From SAR324 cluster bacterium (GTDB lineage: Bacteria; SAR324; NAC60-12): a stretch of 45,895 nt of DNA. The stretch is taken from the NCBI GenBank assembly GCA_016764995.1, contig JAESQU010000105.1, positions 1-45,895 of the forward strand, written 5' to 3'. Below are positions 27,411 to 35,771 of the stretch, piece by piece. The notes beneath the pieces are model-generated. The model ran no database searches. It worked only from the letters and a program-made list of their open reading frames with translations, and was not told where the DNA came from. The position numbers and the translations under genes are program-made. The stretch's first letter is position 1. Every line of letters begins with the position of its first letter.

Positions 27411-28781
27411 TCAGCCTGAAACAGGGCTTGTGGAAAGAGGTTCTGCTACCAGAGAATTTGGATTTGCGCCGGTGATACGAACAGTTAAAAGCTCACCTGC
27501 TTTTGCTTCCCAGTTTTTAATCGACACAGAATGGTTCCCGCGTGTACGTCCGGTTGCGGAGTTTTCTTTGCGGTGATGTTTTCCTTCAATCAGTACTTCA
27601 TGGCTGGTACCAACCAATGCTTCATTTTTTTCCCGAACAATTTTTTCTTGTGTTTCAAGCAGAATTTTCAGCCGCTCGGATTTAACATTTTCTGTTAAGT
27701 GATCAGGATATTCAGCGGCACGAGTTCCGGGACGCGGGGAATATTTGAAAGAATAAATCAAATCGAAACGCACATTCCGGACTGCTTCCATTGTCATTTC
27801 GAATTCTTCCTCTGTTTCTCCGGGAAAGCCCACAATCAAATCTGTCGATAGTGTGGCTTCAGGAAGTCGATCACGCAAAAGTGCGACCTTTTCATAAAAG
27901 GTTTCCATCGTGTACCAGCGCCTCATTCTACGCAAAATTCGGTTTGATCCGGATTGCAAAGGTAAGTGCATTTGCTCACAAAGTGAGGGCAAAGTTACAA
28001 ATGCGTCTGCCAGCTCTTCATGAAAATCTTTCGGATGAGGCGAAATAAAACGCAGGCGCTCCAAATTCTCAAGCTTGTCCAGACTCTTTAAAAGTTCCAC
28101 AAAATCTGTTCCGTTAGCTTTGTATGAATTTACATTTTGGCCCAGCAAACATATTTCCTTTGTTCCAGCAGAAATGAGACGCTTTGCCTCCGCAATAATA
28201 TGTTCCGGTTCACGACTGACTTCCACTCCTCGAGTGAATGGGACAACACAAAAAGAGCAATGATTGTTACAGCCTTTTGTAATTGCTAAATGTGCTTTGA
28301 CACCGAAATTTTGTGATTTTTGAAATGTATAATCCGGAATAAAGTTGCGCACTTTTTGCCGGGCGTGGCGTTCAGTTTGGGATATTTTCCGGCCTTTGCT
28401 GACATTTTCCAACATCTCCGGAAGCTCAAACAAATTGTCCGTTCCAAAAACAAAATCAACGTATGCCGCACGACGTAAAATAGCCTTTCCTTCCTGTTGC
28501 GCCACACAACCACCTACACCGATTTTCAACTCCGGTTTTTCTGCTTTGAGTTTCCGGAGACGTCCCAATTCACTATAGACCTTGTTTTCCGCTTTTTCAC
28601 GGATAGAGCAAGTGTTGAGAATAATTAAATCAGCATCGTCCCTGGAATCCGTTTGGATGTAATTTTCATGCCGTAGCACTTCCAACATTTTATCGGTGTC
28701 ATATTCATTCATTTGACACCCATAAGTCTGAATGTGGACTTTCTTCGCAGTCTCCGCGTTTTCAGGATTCTCTTTCATCAT
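27411..28781 (-). CDS. miaB: tRNA A37 methylthiotransferase MiaB
   Basis: This 456-residue radical-SAM enzyme adds the methylthio group to i6A37 of tRNAs reading UNN codons. The N-terminal UPF0004 domain ligates the second [4Fe-4S] cluster with C22 (QTYGCQMNEYD), C58 (LNTCSIREKAENK) and C92. The radical-SAM motif is C171-x3-C175-x2-C178 in TKGCNNHCSFCVVP. A C-terminal TRAM domain binds tRNA. It lies downstream of miaA in the same direction, separated by one unknown gene, so both halves of the ms2i6A37 pathway are close together. Confidence 0.97.
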   Translation of the reverse strand: MMKENPENAETAKKVHIQTYGCQMNEYDTDKMLEVLRHENYIQTDSRDDADLIILNTCSIREKAENKVYSELGRLRKLKAEKPELKIGVGGCVAQQEGKAILRRAAYVDFVFGTDNLFELPEMLENVSKGRKISQTERHARQKVRNFIPDYTFQKSQNFGVKAHLAITKGCNNHCSFCVVPFTRGVEVSREPEHIIAEAKRLISAGTKEICLLGQNVNSYKANGTDFVELLKSLDKLENLERLRFISPHPKDFHEELADAFVTLPSLCEQMHLPLQSGSNRILRRMRRWYTMETFYEKVALLRDRLPEATLSTDLIVGFPGETEEEFEMTMEAVRNVRFDLIYSFKYSPRPGTRAAEYPDHLTENVKSERLKILLETQEKIVREKNEALVGTSHEVLIEGKHHRKENSATGRTRGNHSVSIKNWEAKAGELLTVRITGANPNSLVAEPLSTSPVSG

Positions 28782-28870
28782 TGGTCTGACTATGAACCGG
28801 TTTAGAAAATTTCGGTATTAATTTAAGTTGAAAATGTTTTACGTCTTTTTTGCCCTAACGGATGATGTAA

Positions 28871-29263
28871 TTATGCAGAGACGGCTTCCAGCGGTAACAT
28901 TCCAAGTTCCTCTACGCAAATAACTTGGGCAACGCTCCGGAGATTTTTAGGAAATTCCACATGATAATCCTGTCCGTCACGAGACCAAAGAGTTTCCTCC
29001 AACTGCATCCCATGGGCTGTGGGTTTGACGAATTGGAACCATTCACTCAGGTAGAGAACCTCAAAATGTTCTGCCAAAAATGGTTTGCCATTTGCTGCTG
29101 AAAACGCCTTTTTAGGATTCTTCTTAAGAGCATCTTTTGAGCCGGCGACAAAGGTCATGCGGAAATCAAATTTTCCCCACTGAAAATGAACAAATTGGTT
29201 TTTATCACCTGTCTCAGTTTTGAAAATGTGGTAATTCTGATGATCAACCGAATATTGTCTCAC
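28871..29263 (-). CDS. Conserved-looking protein of unknown function between miaA and miaB
   Basis: A 130-residue, soluble, aromatic-rich protein with no signal peptide or membrane segment and no motif that I recognise. The gaps are about 70 bases to miaA and 89 bases to miaB. GGAG lies just before the ATG. The arrangement in a miaA-X-miaB row is suggestive, but no functional inference about tRNA modification can be drawn from the sequence. Confidence 0.7.
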   Translation of the reverse strand: MRQYSVDHQNYHIFKTETGDKNQFVHFQWGKFDFRMTFVAGSKDALKKNPKKAFSAANGKPFLAEHFEVLYLSEWFQFVKPTAHGMQLEETLWSRDGQDYHVEFPKNLRSVAQVICVEELGMLPLEAVSA

Positions 29264-29332
29264 GAAGTCTCCTTTATTGTTTTTTTGAAATCGTAGGCGA
29301 AATTAACTATTTCATTTTCTCCCATAAAGCAC

Positions 29333-30271
29333 CTATTTTTCAAGGTAAACTTTGATTTTGGCTAAGATTGCTGCCTCATCATCGGGTTGATGCCATTCGA
29401 TTTTTGCTTCTTTCCGGAACCAAGTCATTTGCCTTTTTGCATATTGACGGGTACGTTGTTGAATTTTCTGTACCATTTGTTTCCATTCCAGCTTTTCCTG
29501 AAGATGCTGAACAATCTCACGATAACCTATTGCTTGTAGTGGTTTTAGTTCCGGAGAATAACGGGTCAAAAGCATTTCGACTTCCGCAATCCAGCCAGAT
29601 TCCAGCATCGTGATGGTGCGCTGATTTATACGTTCATAAAGCACGCTCCGTTCCCATTCAGGCGCAACCGCCAGAAATGGATAGCGCTCTTCCGCAAACG
29701 GTTGCTGTTGCTGAAACGTGGCAATGCCGGATCCGGTGGACAGCACTACTTCGAGGCTGCGTAATATTCGAGCGGTGTCATTTGGATGCAGACCTTTGGC
29801 AGCATGAGGATCATGTTTTTGCAACTTCTCCCAGCAATAGTGAGTACCGTGTTTTTTTTGAAGGCAAATCACCTCTTGGTGAATATTTTCCGGAATATCA
29901 GGGATATGACTGATTCCATACATCAATGCACGGTAATATAGTCCTGCCCCACCGACCAAAATCGGGAGGCGCCCTCGTTCCTGAATTTGCTCAATAATTC
30001 GGGAAGTTTCGCGTTCATATTTTCCTGCAGAATAATTTTCGTCAGCATCAATTAAATTTATTTGATGATGCTGAACCAGTTTTTGTTCAGTCAAGGTTGG
30101 TTTAGCTGTGCCAATATCAAACTGCCGATAAACCTGCATCGAATCAGTGCAAATCAATTCTCCGTCAAATTCCTGTGCCAAGCGAAGCGCCAAATCGCTC
30201 TTGCCGCTTGCTGTTGGTCCGGCCACAACCACACCCCGGAAAAATTTACATTGATCAATAATTCTTTTCAT
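29333..30271 (-). CDS. miaA: tRNA dimethylallyltransferase MiaA
   Basis: This 312-residue enzyme transfers a dimethylallyl group to A37 of tRNA, the step before MiaB. It has the P-loop GPTASGKS (18-25), then DSMQVYRQFDIGTAKPT with the catalytic Asp, HHQINLID, and GGAGLYYRAL (about 107-116). The central tRNA-binding domain and C-terminal RQYAKRQMTWFRK are present. Length is typical. It is preceded by the DUF4416 gene (41-base gap) and followed by an unknown gene and miaB. Confidence 0.97.
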   Translation of the reverse strand: MKRIIDQCKFFRGVVVAGPTASGKSDLALRLAQEFDGELICTDSMQVYRQFDIGTAKPTLTEQKLVQHHQINLIDADENYSAGKYERETSRIIEQIQERGRLPILVGGAGLYYRALMYGISHIPDIPENIHQEVICLQKKHGTHYCWEKLQKHDPHAAKGLHPNDTARILRSLEVVLSTGSGIATFQQQQPFAEERYPFLAVAPEWERSVLYERINQRTITMLESGWIAEVEMLLTRYSPELKPLQAIGYREIVQHLQEKLEWKQMVQKIQQRTRQYAKRQMTWFRKEAKIEWHQPDDEAAILAKIKVYLEK

Positions 30272-30312
30272 TCATGCAGAGAGAAAATTTAAGCTGAGAT
30301 TCTTTGACAAAA

Positions 30313-30861
30313 CTACTTTGTGTTCATTGTACTATTTGAAAGATTTTTTTCTGCTTTTAATTCGGCACGAACTTGCATAAAAAAATCATTGTAACGACCG
30401 TTCCGTAAATCAGGAAATGTCCAGGGTAAATCCCGATATCCTCCCTTGTCTTTCAGCAAAACAAGATCTGCCCAGACACCGTTGCGTAGATATATTTTTT
30501 GCGCACCTTCTTTTCCTGAAAGCAAAACCACACGGTGTAAATCAAGATAACCTGGATCAAGGTTGATTCTTCTTTTGCCGGATTTGCTCAAGCGTTTTTC
30601 GATTTCAACCAATTTGAGTTTCCAGTTAAAAGCAGATTCCAGCGTCATCAGACCCTCCACACTCAAAAAACAGCGCTTCAAATTACTGCCCATTTCCGCG
30701 GCATAATATTCAGTCTGGTCAAAAGCAAATTCTTCAGACTGCCGCTGGATGTTCCAGTTCAGTTCACACATTTCTGTTTTGGCTTGTTCCAGCCAGTGTG
30801 GATCAGAATAAATGGCTCCTACTATCAGTTTTGCAAAATATTCAGGCTTCAAAATTAGCAT
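30313..30861 (-). CDS. DUF4416 family protein
   Basis: This 182-residue protein matches, from memory, the DUF4416 family: KLIVGAIYSDPHWLEQA near the N-terminus, FDQTEYYAAEMGSNLKRCF (about 46-64), RRINLDPGYLDLHRVVL (about 97-113), then an IYLRNGVWADLVL strand and the near-invariant LPWTFPDLR. The function is unknown; the family is common in Deltaproteobacteria and thermophiles. It is first in a likely unit with miaA, an unknown gene and miaB. Confidence 0.85.
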   Translation of the reverse strand: MLILKPEYFAKLIVGAIYSDPHWLEQAKTEMCELNWNIQRQSEEFAFDQTEYYAAEMGSNLKRCFLSVEGLMTLESAFNWKLKLVEIEKRLSKSGKRRINLDPGYLDLHRVVLLSGKEGAQKIYLRNGVWADLVLLKDKGGYRDLPWTFPDLRNGRYNDFFMQVRAELKAEKNLSNSTMNTK

Positions 30862-31074
30862 CGGCTTTGAGGTTTGCTGCCTGCATTTTAACTGAAATTG
30901 AGGAACTATGCTACTGTTTAGCTGTTAGTGGTATTTTCGAAATTTACATAAAACTATGTGTAAAAAAGTTTCAACATCCTTAACATTCAATTCACGGATT
31001 GAATTGAGCAATCTTTCATATTATGATCTGATAGTGTCGGAATTAAACGACTCTCCGCAACTGAACTTTTGTAA

Positions 31075-31900
31075 ATGAATTCGCCAAGCAAACTTAAACG
31101 TTCATCCTCTCCGGAAGCCATAGAGTTGTACTTTCAGAAGTTTGGAGAAAAAGGTGCTGATTTGGTTGTGCTCCACGGCTTATTTGGTTCAGGAAAAAAC
31201 TGGCGCGGTTTCGCCCGTTCATTCAAGAACAATCTTCGGATTTGGACTCTGGACGCACGTAATCATGGTGAATCAGCTCATGCGGATTCAATGAGTTATC
31301 AGGAGATGGTTGAAGATGTTGTCCTTTTTTTAGACAAAAACGAATTGGAAAACGTCATTCTTCTCGGCCACAGCATGGGTGGAAAAACCGCTATGCAGCT
31401 TGCTTTCCGGTTTCCAAACAGGGTTGCGGCGTTGATTGTGGTGGACATCGCGCCTGTCTGGTATGATCATCAGCATAAACAGCTAAATCTCATAGAGGCA
31501 ATGCAGGAACTCCGCTTGCCGGAGGAAAGGTCACGCAGCGAAATTGAAAAAAACTGGCACGAAAAATTCCTGAACAACGACTTGTTTCTTTTTTGATGAC
31601 TAATTTAAGTCATCATAATGGACATTTTCGGTGGCGTATCGGTTTGGAGCAGATTGCTGCGGGGATGCCGGAACTGTTGAACTATCCGGAGCTAAAAAGT
31701 GTTTTAATGGGCCAGTACAATTCATAGGTGGAGAAAACTCCGCTTATCTTAAGTTTGAGTATCATTTGCTGATTAGAAAATTTTTTCCGGAGAGCAGAAT
31801 TACTATGCTAAAAAATTGCGGACACTGGCCCCATGTGGAACAGCCCAATGCTTTCCAAAAAACTGTAAACAAATTTTTGCAGTATAATAATTTAATCTGA
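31075..31900 (+). pseudogene. YbfF-like alpha/beta hydrolase, broken by two frameshifts
   Basis: The first frame (31075-31596) gives the N-terminal 173 residues: oxyanion region LHGLFGSGKNW, LDARNHGES and nucleophile Ser in GHSMGG (S100), ending at a TGA. The family-typical continuation NGHFRWRIGLEQIAAG appears in a second frame near 31598-31695. The end, with FIGGENS and the catalytic His in CGHWPHVEQP, is in a third frame to 31900. Both breaks need one missing base and fall at homopolymers: T6 at 31589-31594 and A5 at 31694-31698. This is a real pseudogene or two homopolymer errors. An intact hydrolase follows 5 bases later. Confidence 0.8.
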
Positions 31901-31905
31901 AAAAG

Positions 31906-32799
31906 ATGAACAACAACATTTACTTGCCTCATGCCGCTGCTCCGGAAGAATTGGAAATCCAGACTTCAACCTTGCGTTTATCCGCAAAATGCTGGGGAAA
32001 TCCTGATGGAGTACCCATACTCGCTTTTCATGGCTGGCTGGACAACGCCGCGACTTTTGATCATTTGGCACCGTTTTTAAAAGAGTTTCGGCTGGTGTCA
32101 CTAGACTTGCCTGGACATGGTCTTTCTGATCATCGTTCCGCCGGTTCGTCTTATCATTTCAGCGACATAATCGTGGATGTGCTGGAAGTGCTGAATGTTT
32201 TGGGTTGGAATCGCTTTTCACTGCTCGGACACTCGATGGGCGCAGGAGTTGCTTCATATCTTGCGGGCACAATTCCGGAAAAAATCAGCTCTGTGCTCTT
32301 AATTGAAGGCTTAGGTTCATTGGCTCAGAAAGCAGAAAAAATGCCTGAAATATTACGTGAATCTGCTGAACAATGGCAACAGCTGGCTGATAAAAAACTT
32401 CCGCTTTATCCTGATGTGGAAACCGCAGTGAAAGTACGTCATCATGTCGGCGGAATCAAGGAATCGTCTGTCAGGACTTTGGTCGCACGTGGTTTGCGGC
32501 CTGTAGAGGGAGGGTTCACTTGGCGTAGTGATCCGCGTCTAAAAATAAAATCCCGTCACTATCTGACTGAAGAACAAGCCTGTGCTTTTCTGCAGAAAAT
32601 AACGGCGCCTGTTTTGCTGATTGAAGCAGAAAACGCCAAGCAGGATCAATGGAAAAAACTATTGCTAAAACGAATTCCTTACGTAAAAAATTTACAGCAT
32701 CACGTTGTTACGGGAGATCACCATTTGCATCTTGATAATCCGGAAGCTGTAGCAAAGGTGATTCGAAATTTTCTGAATGAAATATTTTTGAAACCATGA
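31906..32799 (+). CDS. Alpha/beta hydrolase
   Basis: This 297-residue intact alpha/beta-hydrolase has the oxyanion segment FHGWLDNAATFDHL (about 41-54), LDLPGHGLSD, nucleophile Ser in LGHSMGAG (S110) and a late His in VTGDHHLHLDNP. It resembles serine hydrolase-like and MEST-type enzymes; the substrate is unknown. It begins 5 bases after the broken hydrolase and overlaps the RDD gene by 4 bases (ATGA), so the three form one transcriptional unit. Confidence 0.9.
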   Translation: MNNNIYLPHAAAPEELEIQTSTLRLSAKCWGNPDGVPILAFHGWLDNAATFDHLAPFLKEFRLVSLDLPGHGLSDHRSAGSSYHFSDIIVDVLEVLNVLGWNRFSLLGHSMGAGVASYLAGTIPEKISSVLLIEGLGSLAQKAEKMPEILRESAEQWQQLADKKLPLYPDVETAVKVRHHVGGIKESSVRTLVARGLRPVEGGFTWRSDPRLKIKSRHYLTEEQACAFLQKITAPVLLIEAENAKQDQWKKLLLKRIPYVKNLQHHVVTGDHHLHLDNPEAVAKVIRNFLNEIFLKP

Positions 32800-33611
32800 G
32801 TTCTGAATCAAAACCGGAAACCGAAAAAAAGGAGTTGTTTGTTGACAGCCGTCTGCAAGTCTCTTCCTCAGGAAAGCGTTTGTTTGCCTTGCTGCTGGAT
32901 TTTATTTTCGCACTGCTGATTGCAAATACTTTTGTCCAGGTTTTCCGAAAAGAGCATTGGGATTTAGTTATGCAGTCCAGTGATTTGTCGGACTTGCTTC
33001 CCTTTTATGGAAGCATCGTTTTAGTGTTACTTTTTAAAGATATTTTTGGACGCAGTCCCGGAAAACTATTGCTGGGCATGACAGTTCGGAATATTGGAAA
33101 TTTTTCAGAACGGCCTCCGCTGGTTGTACTTTTAAAAAGGAATCTGCTACTGCTGCTTTTTCCGGTGGAAGGCGTGGTGCTTTTGCGCGATGATTACGCC
33201 AGACGTTTGGCGGATAAATGGTGGGGTACAATTGTACTTGATGACCAAAAGGCGCTACGGGTGATCTTACGCATTTTGCTTGGAAACATCATTTTGTTTG
33301 GATTTTTTTCTGTTGCAATTTTATTTCAACGTTCCAGCATTGAAAAAACAGCTGCTTTTCAAACTGCGGAAAAAGCGATTCGCTCACACCCAACATTGCA
33401 ACTGTTGTTGGAACAGGCTCCGGAAATTGAGGAACCGGAAATGCATTTGGATTTACGCGAAAATACTGAAAAACCATCGCTGGTACGGGCCCGTGTTGGT
33501 GACGAAAAGAGCGGAAAGCAGGTTACTGTTTCTTTGATTTTCAGGAATAATCCACGTGGCTGGGAAGTGCTGGAGGTTGAAGTCAAACCAATCAGCGAGG
33601 TAGATGATTAA
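32796..33611 (+). CDS. RDD-family membrane protein
   Basis: This 271-residue protein has RDD features: R-x-x-A-x-x-x-D in GKRLFALLLDF (about 27-37), then GRSPGKLLLGM and a second Arg-Asp element RRLADKWWG. Four predicted membrane helices lie roughly at 30-48, 68-82, 108-130 and 158-178. The last 85 residues form a soluble tail with repeated acidic residues. RDD proteins are proposed to be transporters or membrane helpers; the function is not set. The start overlaps the hydrolase stop by 4 bases. Confidence 0.8.
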   Translation: MSSESKPETEKKELFVDSRLQVSSSGKRLFALLLDFIFALLIANTFVQVFRKEHWDLVMQSSDLSDLLPFYGSIVLVLLFKDIFGRSPGKLLLGMTVRNIGNFSERPPLVVLLKRNLLLLLFPVEGVVLLRDDYARRLADKWWGTIVLDDQKALRVILRILLGNIILFGFFSVAILFQRSSIEKTAAFQTAEKAIRSHPTLQLLLEQAPEIEEPEMHLDLRENTEKPSLVRARVGDEKSGKQVTVSLIFRNNPRGWEVLEVEVKPISEVDD

Positions 33612-33624
33612 GGCAGTTCACAGC

Positions 33625-34071
33625 TTAGAGACCGGTGCTTCCAAAACCGCCTGTTCCGCGCACGGTATCTTCAAGGGAGTCTACGACTTCAATCCGGCAT
33701 GGTTCTAGTTTACGGATCAGCATTTGTGCAATTCGTTGCCGCAAAAGTTCTTCTGCGGCTTGAGCGCCGTCATCCGTACCAATATAGCGGAAAGGCACGA
33801 AGATGCGCCCACGATAGTCAGGATCAATGATACCGACACTATTTGCTAAAAAAAAATCAGTTTTAATGATGCTCGAACGAGGCACTATTTCGGCATAATA
33901 TCCTGTACTTAAATGAATAGAAATTCCGGTATCAAAAAAGAAAATGTCCGGCTTTTTTTGTTCAACTGCCATTGCCGTCAAATCAATGCCGGCATCTGTT
34001 TCATGTCCCCGTTTGGGAACTGACATTCCGTCATAGTGACAACAAATTTTTAAAAGTGGTGTAGAATCCAA
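33625..34071 (-). CDS. dut: dUTP diphosphatase
   Basis: This 148-residue trimeric-type dUTPase hydrolyses dUTP to dUMP, keeping uracil out of DNA. The five motifs are recognisable: TDAGIDLTA (1), PRSSIIK (2), GIIDPDYRGRI (3), RIAQMLI (4) and the C-terminal RGTGGFGSTGL (5). The second motif has more insertions nearby than E. coli Dut. It is convergent with the RDD gene, 13 bases apart. Confidence 0.94.
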   Translation of the reverse strand: MDSTPLLKICCHYDGMSVPKRGHETDAGIDLTAMAVEQKKPDIFFFDTGISIHLSTGYYAEIVPRSSIIKTDFFLANSVGIIDPDYRGRIFVPFRYIGTDDGAQAAEELLRQRIAQMLIRKLEPCRIEVVDSLEDTVRGTGGFGSTGL

Positions 34072-34266
34072 AATACTTTTTACCTTTCCCCCACAACAGT
34101 GTGCGGGGGCTACCGTGTGAAATTTTGAAACTTTGAAACTCAGGTACTTCTTTGGTGGATGTTCTTCGCTTATCCAACCTAAGCTTATGCCTTAGTGCTT
34201 TTTTTACTTTGAAACTTGATGCAAAAGAGTTTATGAATTCAACAGAAAAATTTCAAGCTTTGACGA

Positions 34267-35568
34267 ATGATACCTGACACAAAACAAATCCAAACATTGC
34301 TCCAAAACGCCAAGCGTCCTGTTTTGGCAGAAATATTGGGAAAGTTCTGGGAAATGCCATTGGTTGAATATGCCAACCATCTCTGGGAAAATCCGGTTTC
34401 TGCTCCGACTATGGAAAAAGCCTTGCGGGATGCTTTTGAAACAGAGTTTTGCAGAACAGGACTTAGTAAAGAGCAAGCACAGGTCTTTTGCGAAAGATTG
34501 GAAAAAACCCGTGTGATACAAACGGCAACACATCTGACCGCATCCGAAGGTCCAACTTTTCTGGCTCTACATCATTTGGCACTGTTGGGTATGCCTCCGC
34601 AGGAAACTTATTTCGTAGGAGCGTATTCCGGAGTTCCTTTTGCCAATTCCGCCTGGTCAGGATGTTTGAATTTTAGTAATCGTTTTGAATTGGAAGACGT
34701 CATTGCTTCACAAGCTCCTGGATTTTCGGCATTAAAACGTTCCGATTCAGACCGCTCCCGTGATTCTGCGGAACGTCGGATTTCGCTCATTCCGGGAAAT
34801 ATGAGGGATGCTTCTGTTTTTCAAAGCAAGGTTTCGGAAAAGCTGGCAAATCTTCGGCCTTACTTTGCAGAGCCAATTCGCAATGTTTCACCGTTTGTAA
34901 GCAGCGGAGAAGATTTCACGGTCTGGGCTTCACAGTTTTGTGCAAATCAATTGCGAAAAATAATTCCGGATAAATCACTGCAATTTTTTGATCTGAACGA
35001 GGTTATCCGGAATTATCTGAAAACGGTTTTGCATGATTCAGCACACCCTCTTCATCGCTTGTTGTTTAACCGAAAAATTCGTGAAACAGTGTTTGAAGAA
35101 TTTCCTTCACAAACGCCTATTTTCACTGTCGAAGTTTTACACAAAAACAAAATTCGGCAGGAATCTGTCGTTATTCAAGGTGAGATGCTAAACATTCAGA
35201 ATTTTCAGCTCGAACTTACACAGGAAAATATTGTGCGGGAACTGGAAACAGGCAGACTTTGTCCGGGTTTGTTTCTAGTGTTCACGACATTGAGTTTTAT
35301 CAACGGAATGATTTGTTTTGGAAGTTTTGAACAAGTAGAATATCTTGCGGAATTTAGACGCAGATGGTTAAAACTGGATTTTCTGGAGCAAGAAGTTGTT
35401 CGTACTGTAAACATCTGTGCTCTTACCAGTGGACGTTGTGTGGATGAGACTGAAGTGGCCGTTCATCCACTGGATTTGTTGCTGGGTCTTGAATGGAGTT
35501 TTGCAGAAAATAAAACAGTGGGTGAGTTGATGAAACCTTTGTTGCCTCGTTTAGGGGTTGTGGTTTAA
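34267..35568 (+). CDS. Unrecognised 433-residue protein
   Basis: A long, soluble protein with no signal peptide or membrane helix. A conserved-looking block lies at about residues 88-138: HLTASEGPTFLALHHLALLG, then YFVGAYSGVPFANSAWSGCLNF. It also contains CANQLRKIIPDKS and a C-terminal ICALTSGRC with two Cys. The HH pair and the GVPFANS segment look like an active site, but I cannot place the family. It is a clear gene by length and codon pattern. It stands alone between dut and nuoM. Confidence 0.75.
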   Translation: MIPDTKQIQTLLQNAKRPVLAEILGKFWEMPLVEYANHLWENPVSAPTMEKALRDAFETEFCRTGLSKEQAQVFCERLEKTRVIQTATHLTASEGPTFLALHHLALLGMPPQETYFVGAYSGVPFANSAWSGCLNFSNRFELEDVIASQAPGFSALKRSDSDRSRDSAERRISLIPGNMRDASVFQSKVSEKLANLRPYFAEPIRNVSPFVSSGEDFTVWASQFCANQLRKIIPDKSLQFFDLNEVIRNYLKTVLHDSAHPLHRLLFNRKIRETVFEEFPSQTPIFTVEVLHKNKIRQESVVIQGEMLNIQNFQLELTQENIVRELETGRLCPGLFLVFTTLSFINGMICFGSFEQVEYLAEFRRRWLKLDFLEQEVVRTVNICALTSGRCVDETEVAVHPLDLLLGLEWSFAENKTVGELMKPLLPRLGVVV

Positions 35569-35771
35569 TCTTTTGTCTCAGACAAATGTTTGGATAGCTC
35601 AAATTGATCTTGCTTTAAGTCGCTAATTCTCTTAGTTTTATATGTAGAATTATTTTGTTGCACAGGATTCTTAGGGGCTCGCAATCTCAGCAAGAAGAAC
35701 GTATCCGTGAAGTTTTGCCAAACACTTGCTATTTTTAACATCTGCACCTCAATCTATACCAACCGATTCTG

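Noticed and set aside
30862-31074. tRNA gene or riboswitch in this gap
   Set aside because: No cloverleaf or T-loop sequence was recognised; only a short TTCAAT/ATTGAA inverted repeat.
31631-31900. Separate 89-residue protein
   Set aside because: Its content is the C-terminal end of the upstream hydrolase, with the catalytic His in GHWPHVEQP; it is part of the broken gene.
34088-34109. CCCCC...GGGGG hairpin upstream of dut as a terminator
   Set aside because: The stem is short with a bulge and lies in front of dut, not after a gene; no T-run follows on either strand.
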